Of a DNA stretch of 64,000 nt, positions 61,550 to 64,000 are shown piece after piece. How positions within the stretch are numbered: the first letter of the stretch is position 1; each line of letters opens with the position of its first letter. The notes under the pieces are model-generated. The model did not search any database. It saw only the letters and a program-made list of their open reading frames with translations, and was not told the origin of the DNA. A program made the position numbers and the translations under genes. Source of the stretch: Glycomyces tritici (GTDB taxonomy: Bacteria > Actinomycetota > Actinomycetes > Mycobacteriales > Micromonosporaceae); the NCBI RefSeq assembly GCF_030403505.1, contig NZ_JAUEMJ010000002.1:960786-1024785 (forward strand). The letters run 5' to 3'.

Positions 61550-61939
61550 ATGATCAAAGGGTTCAAAGAGTTCATGATGCGCGGCAATGTGGTGGAGCTG
61601 GCCGTCGCGGTGGTCATGGGTGCGGCGATGACGGCGCTCGTGGCCTCGTTCAGCGCGGCATTCCTCAATCCGCTCATCACGCTGGCCACGGGCGGGGCCG
61701 AGGTCGGCGGCGAGTTCACGGTGAACGGGGTCGTGTTCCCGTACGGCGTGTTCTTGAACGGCATCCTGGTGTTCTTCCTGACGGCGCTCGCGGTGTACTT
61801 CGTGATCGTGCTGCCGATGAACAAGCTGCGCGAGCGGTTCGCTCCGGTGGTCGAGGAGGTCGACGAGGTGCATGCCGTGGCGGAGATCGAAGTGCTGCAG
61901 GAGATCCGGGATCTGCTGCGGGAGCAGCGCCGAAGCTAG
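61550..61939 (+). CDS. mscL: Large-conductance mechanosensitive channel MscL
   Basis: 129 residues. The N-terminal amphipathic helix MIKGFKEFMMRGN, pore helix TM1 (VVELAVAVVMGAAMTALVAS), a periplasmic loop, TM2 (FFLTALAVYFVIVLPMNKL) and a C-terminal helical bundle. Opens under membrane tension to release solutes on osmotic downshock, complementing the ectoine system at the other end of the window. ATG 61550 gives the exact family N-terminus. No clear Shine-Dalgarno is seen. Confidence 0.95.
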   Translation: MIKGFKEFMMRGNVVELAVAVVMGAAMTALVASFSAAFLNPLITLATGGAEVGGEFTVNGVVFPYGVFLNGILVFFLTALAVYFVIVLPMNKLRERFAPVVEEVDEVHAVAEIEVLQEIRDLLREQRRS

Positions 61940-62104
61940 TCCTGGTCCGTGTCACGGCCCGTCGGCGCTTCGCGTCGGCGGGCCCCGGCGTTTCCGGGCC
62001 GGAGCGGGCGGGTAACCGGCGGATCTGCGCGCACCTGAGGCCTTGCCTGCGTCGTACCCCCGTGGGACGGTGGGGTGAGCCGACCCGACTTGCGAAGGAC
62101 TGCC

Positions 62105-62926
62105 ATGTCTACCAAGATTCCGCCCGGGGCCCCGATCTGGGCCGACGCGAACACCCCTGATCTGGCTCGTGACCTGGACTTCTATATGCGCCTGTTCAAG
62201 TGGTCGAGTTTCGGCACCGGGGAGGAGTTCGGGCATTACACGGAGTTGTGCCTGGGGTCGACGGTGTCGGTGGCGCGCGCGGTGGGGGGTCTCGCGCCGA
62301 ACCCGCCGGGTGACCCGGACGCGTTGTCCGCGTGGGGGGTCGCGTTCCATGTGGCCGACTGCTTCGAGGCGGCGGCAGCGGCGGAGAAGCTGGGCGCCCA
62401 GATCGTCAGCCATCCAGTGCGGGTGGGCGACGACCTGGTGTACGCGGCGTTGAAGGACCCTGACGGCGGGGCGTTCGGCCTGTTCGAGCCGATGAACGAG
62501 CATGTGGGGTTCATGGCGTTCGGCGAGCCGGGCTCGGCGGTGTGGTTCGAGTACGTGTACGACGGGGCGCCGATGGAGGCGATGCAGTTCTACTCGGAGC
62601 TGCTGAACTGGTCGATGAAGGCGCCCGGTGAGGACGAGCTGTCGCACGACTCGCCGTATGTGGGGTTGTGGACGCACGGGCATCTGACGGGCGGGGCGGT
62701 GGAGTTCGGCGGGGCGCGGATGGCGCTCGGTCCGGAGATGCGGATGAAACCGCACTGGCTGGTGTGCTTCGGCACCGCGTCGGTGGACTTGACGGCCGCG
62801 AAGGCGGTCGACCTGGGCGGGCGGGTGGCGGTGGCGCCCGTGGACGACCCGGGCGGGCGCATGGCGGTGCTGGTGTCGCCCACGGGCGCGCATTTCACGA
62901 TCATGGAGAGCAAGAAGCTGGACTGA
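62105..62926 (+). CDS. Two-domain VOC protein, copy 1
   Basis: 273 residues containing two vicinal-oxygen-chelate modules (about 5-135 and 140-273; GAPIWADANTPDLARDLDFY, then PGSAVWFEYVYDGAPMEAMQ). Such double modules occur in hydroxylase- or antibiotic-binding proteins of actinobacteria. The substrate is unknown. GAAGGA precedes ATG 62105. The next gene is a paralogue of the same layout, and both are preceded by CGTGGGACGGTG, so they probably arose by tandem duplication with their promoter. Confidence 0.85.
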   Translation: MSTKIPPGAPIWADANTPDLARDLDFYMRLFKWSSFGTGEEFGHYTELCLGSTVSVARAVGGLAPNPPGDPDALSAWGVAFHVADCFEAAAAAEKLGAQIVSHPVRVGDDLVYAALKDPDGGAFGLFEPMNEHVGFMAFGEPGSAVWFEYVYDGAPMEAMQFYSELLNWSMKAPGEDELSHDSPYVGLWTHGHLTGGAVEFGGARMALGPEMRMKPHWLVCFGTASVDLTAAKAVDLGGRVAVAPVDDPGGRMAVLVSPTGAHFTIMESKKLD

Positions 62927-63013
62927 TGCTCGGCGGGGAAAATCCTGCGGGCGTCGGGGTCGCGTGGGACGGTGAACGGGCCGGCTTCCACATCTGCGAA
63001 GGAGCAGTCCGCC

Positions 63014-63820
63014 ATGACCTCGATTCCGATCGGCGCGCCCGTCTGGTCCGATGCCCTGACTTCGGATCTCGCCGCTGACGTCCCGTTCTACGAGCAGTTG
63101 TTCGGTTGGGCGTCGATGGACGCGGGCGAGGACTTCGGCCATTACACGACCTTCGGCATCCCGGACGGCTCCGGCGGGCCGGGCCGGCCGGTCACGGGCG
63201 TGATGCCGTGCCCGCCCGGGATGGAGGCGTCGCGGATCTGGAATCTGCAGTTCCGGGTCGCCGACTGCGATGCCGCGGCCGAGCAGGCGCGGCGGCTGGG
63301 CGGCACGGTCGTGCAGGGGCCGGAGGACGTGGGCGAGATGCTGCGGTTCGCGATGCTCGAGGACCCGAACGGCGCGTCGTTCGGCCTGGTCGAGTCGAAG
63401 GAGCCGGGCACGGGCTTCGGCGCGTGGGGCGAGCCGAACAGCGTCGCGTGGGTCGAGTACCGCGTGGACGGCGTGCCCGCCGAGGCGATGCGGTTCTATG
63501 CGGAGCTGCTGGGGTGGAACGTGAACACGCCCCCGTGGGAGGACGCGTCGAATCCGAAGCCGTATGCGGCGGTGAGCGCGGCGGGCGACGAGCGCGAGTT
63601 CGGCGGCTGCCATGCGGCCGAGGGATGGGAGCTGGACCTCCCGCCGCAGTGGAATGTGATGGTCGCGGTCGAGGACACCGACCGGATGTGCGAGCGCGCG
63701 GTCGAGCTGGGCGGCTCGGTCGCGGCCGAGCCGATGGATGTGCCGGGCCTGCGGATCGCGGGCATCGCGACGCCGACGGGCACGATCGTGGGCATTCAGT
63801 CGTTCCGGGCCTGGGAGTAG
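63014..63820 (+). CDS. Two-domain VOC protein, copy 2
   Basis: 268 residues, again with two VOC modules (GAPVWSDALTSDLAADVPFY, then PNSVAWVEYRVDGVPAEAMR). Aligns end to end with the preceding gene, sharing EEFGHYT/EDFGHYT and FGLxE segments, but well diverged. AAGGAG lies 10 nt before ATG 63014. It lies 87 bp after copy 1 and carries the same upstream 12-mer (62963-62974). No metal ligand set was established for certain. Confidence 0.85.
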   Translation: MTSIPIGAPVWSDALTSDLAADVPFYEQLFGWASMDAGEDFGHYTTFGIPDGSGGPGRPVTGVMPCPPGMEASRIWNLQFRVADCDAAAEQARRLGGTVVQGPEDVGEMLRFAMLEDPNGASFGLVESKEPGTGFGAWGEPNSVAWVEYRVDGVPAEAMRFYAELLGWNVNTPPWEDASNPKPYAAVSAAGDEREFGGCHAAEGWELDLPPQWNVMVAVEDTDRMCERAVELGGSVAAEPMDVPGLRIAGIATPTGTIVGIQSFRAWE

Positions 63821-63878
63821 CAGGCGGGACGGTCGTCCGGCGGGACTCGGGAGTCTCGCCGGTCGTGTGTTGTTGCGG

Positions 63879-63909
63879 GGGCGGTCGACCTGGCTAGGGC
63901 CGACCGCCC
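63879..63909. terminator. Probable terminator after the VOC genes
   Basis: GGGCGGTCG (63879-63887) pairs with CGACCGCCC (63901-63909) across a 13-nt loop. The remaining bases to the window end show no gene. Confidence 0.6.
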
Positions 63910-64000
63910 GCGCGCTCCGCGGACGCCTGGTGCAGGTGCCGTCGGCGCGGGAGCCATCCCGCGCCTCCGATCTTCCGGCGGTCCGCGCGGTCCCCTACCT

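Overview
The window is about 70 percent GC and has strongly GC-biased third codon positions, frequent GTG/TTG starts and perfect GC-rich terminator hairpins. It reads as the chromosome of a high-GC actinobacterium (Actinomycetota). The gene content fits a Glycomyces/Stackebrandtia or Micromonospora type soil organism: an ectoine operon, an LPXTG-anchored GH10 xylanase, a conserved dapD-dapE-LOG-folP2 block, DUF3117, htrA, tatB and ffh. The genus is inference and cannot be proved from the window. No rRNA, tRNA, insertion sequence, prophage or CRISPR array was found.

Layout. 1-2011 holds ectA, ectB and the first codons of ectC (minus strand). 2087-3702 holds a SurA-like lipoprotein and MazG (minus). 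3940-5341 holds two unrecognised membrane proteins (plus). 5519-8337 holds a small-molecule kinase, then a TetR/azoreductase/SugE module with twin operators. 8576-11223 holds membrane proteins, including a CPBP protease. 11286-14823 holds a tandem-MerR regulator, the anchored xylanase with a palindromic operator, and DUF2277. 14840-18141 holds a second kinase-fold protein, an SDR, and a DHFR-like plus ArsR-SRPBCC pair. 18198-22787 holds mfd and ydjM. 22965-26048 holds an arylamine N-acetyltransferase, a membrane protein, a structured non-coding stretch and an rRNA methyltransferase. 26124-27190 is a MarR/DJ-1 operon with two palindromic operators. 27311-31984 holds PEP carboxylase and a divergent APS kinase fused to a degenerate ATP-sulfurylase domain. 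32093-35571 holds VKOR, an SDR, AMMECR1 and PhzF. 35672-42746 holds mrp, ybjQ, dapD, dapE, LOG, folP2 and an M18 aminopeptidase. 42756-48193 holds a reductase followed by two tandem repeat arrays, then an FtsK/EccC-like motor operon. 48378-51413 holds DUF3117, htrA, tatB and a VOC protein. 51495-56569 holds DUF4190, an amidohydrolase, ffh and amtB. 57057-60477 is a LacI/glycoside hydrolase operon. 60528-63820 holds an aldo-keto reductase, mscL and two VOC proteins.

How the genes work together. DapD and DapE supply two steps of lysine/diaminopimelate synthesis. EctA and EctB (with EctC beyond the edge) and MscL serve osmotic balance. HtrA, TatB and Ffh serve envelope protein traffic and quality control. 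The xylanase and the LacI-controlled hydrolase serve polysaccharide use. Several one- or two-gene modules sit beside their own regulator, and palindromes visible in the promoters fit those regulators.

The most unusual region is 43328-43937. A roughly 90-bp tandem repeat built from the 3-prime end of a reductase gene is followed by four 33-bp repeats. Two of the 33-bp units read as complete 10-residue micro-ORFs, each closed by a stop that abuts the next start. The same phase runs into the start of the FtsK/EccC-like gene. Related single copies lie upstream of mfd, ppc and the APS kinase gene, always oriented with the downstream gene. A second recurring feature is a TAnnnT-type -10 box 6-9 nt before the start codon at about ten genes, which points to leaderless transcripts.
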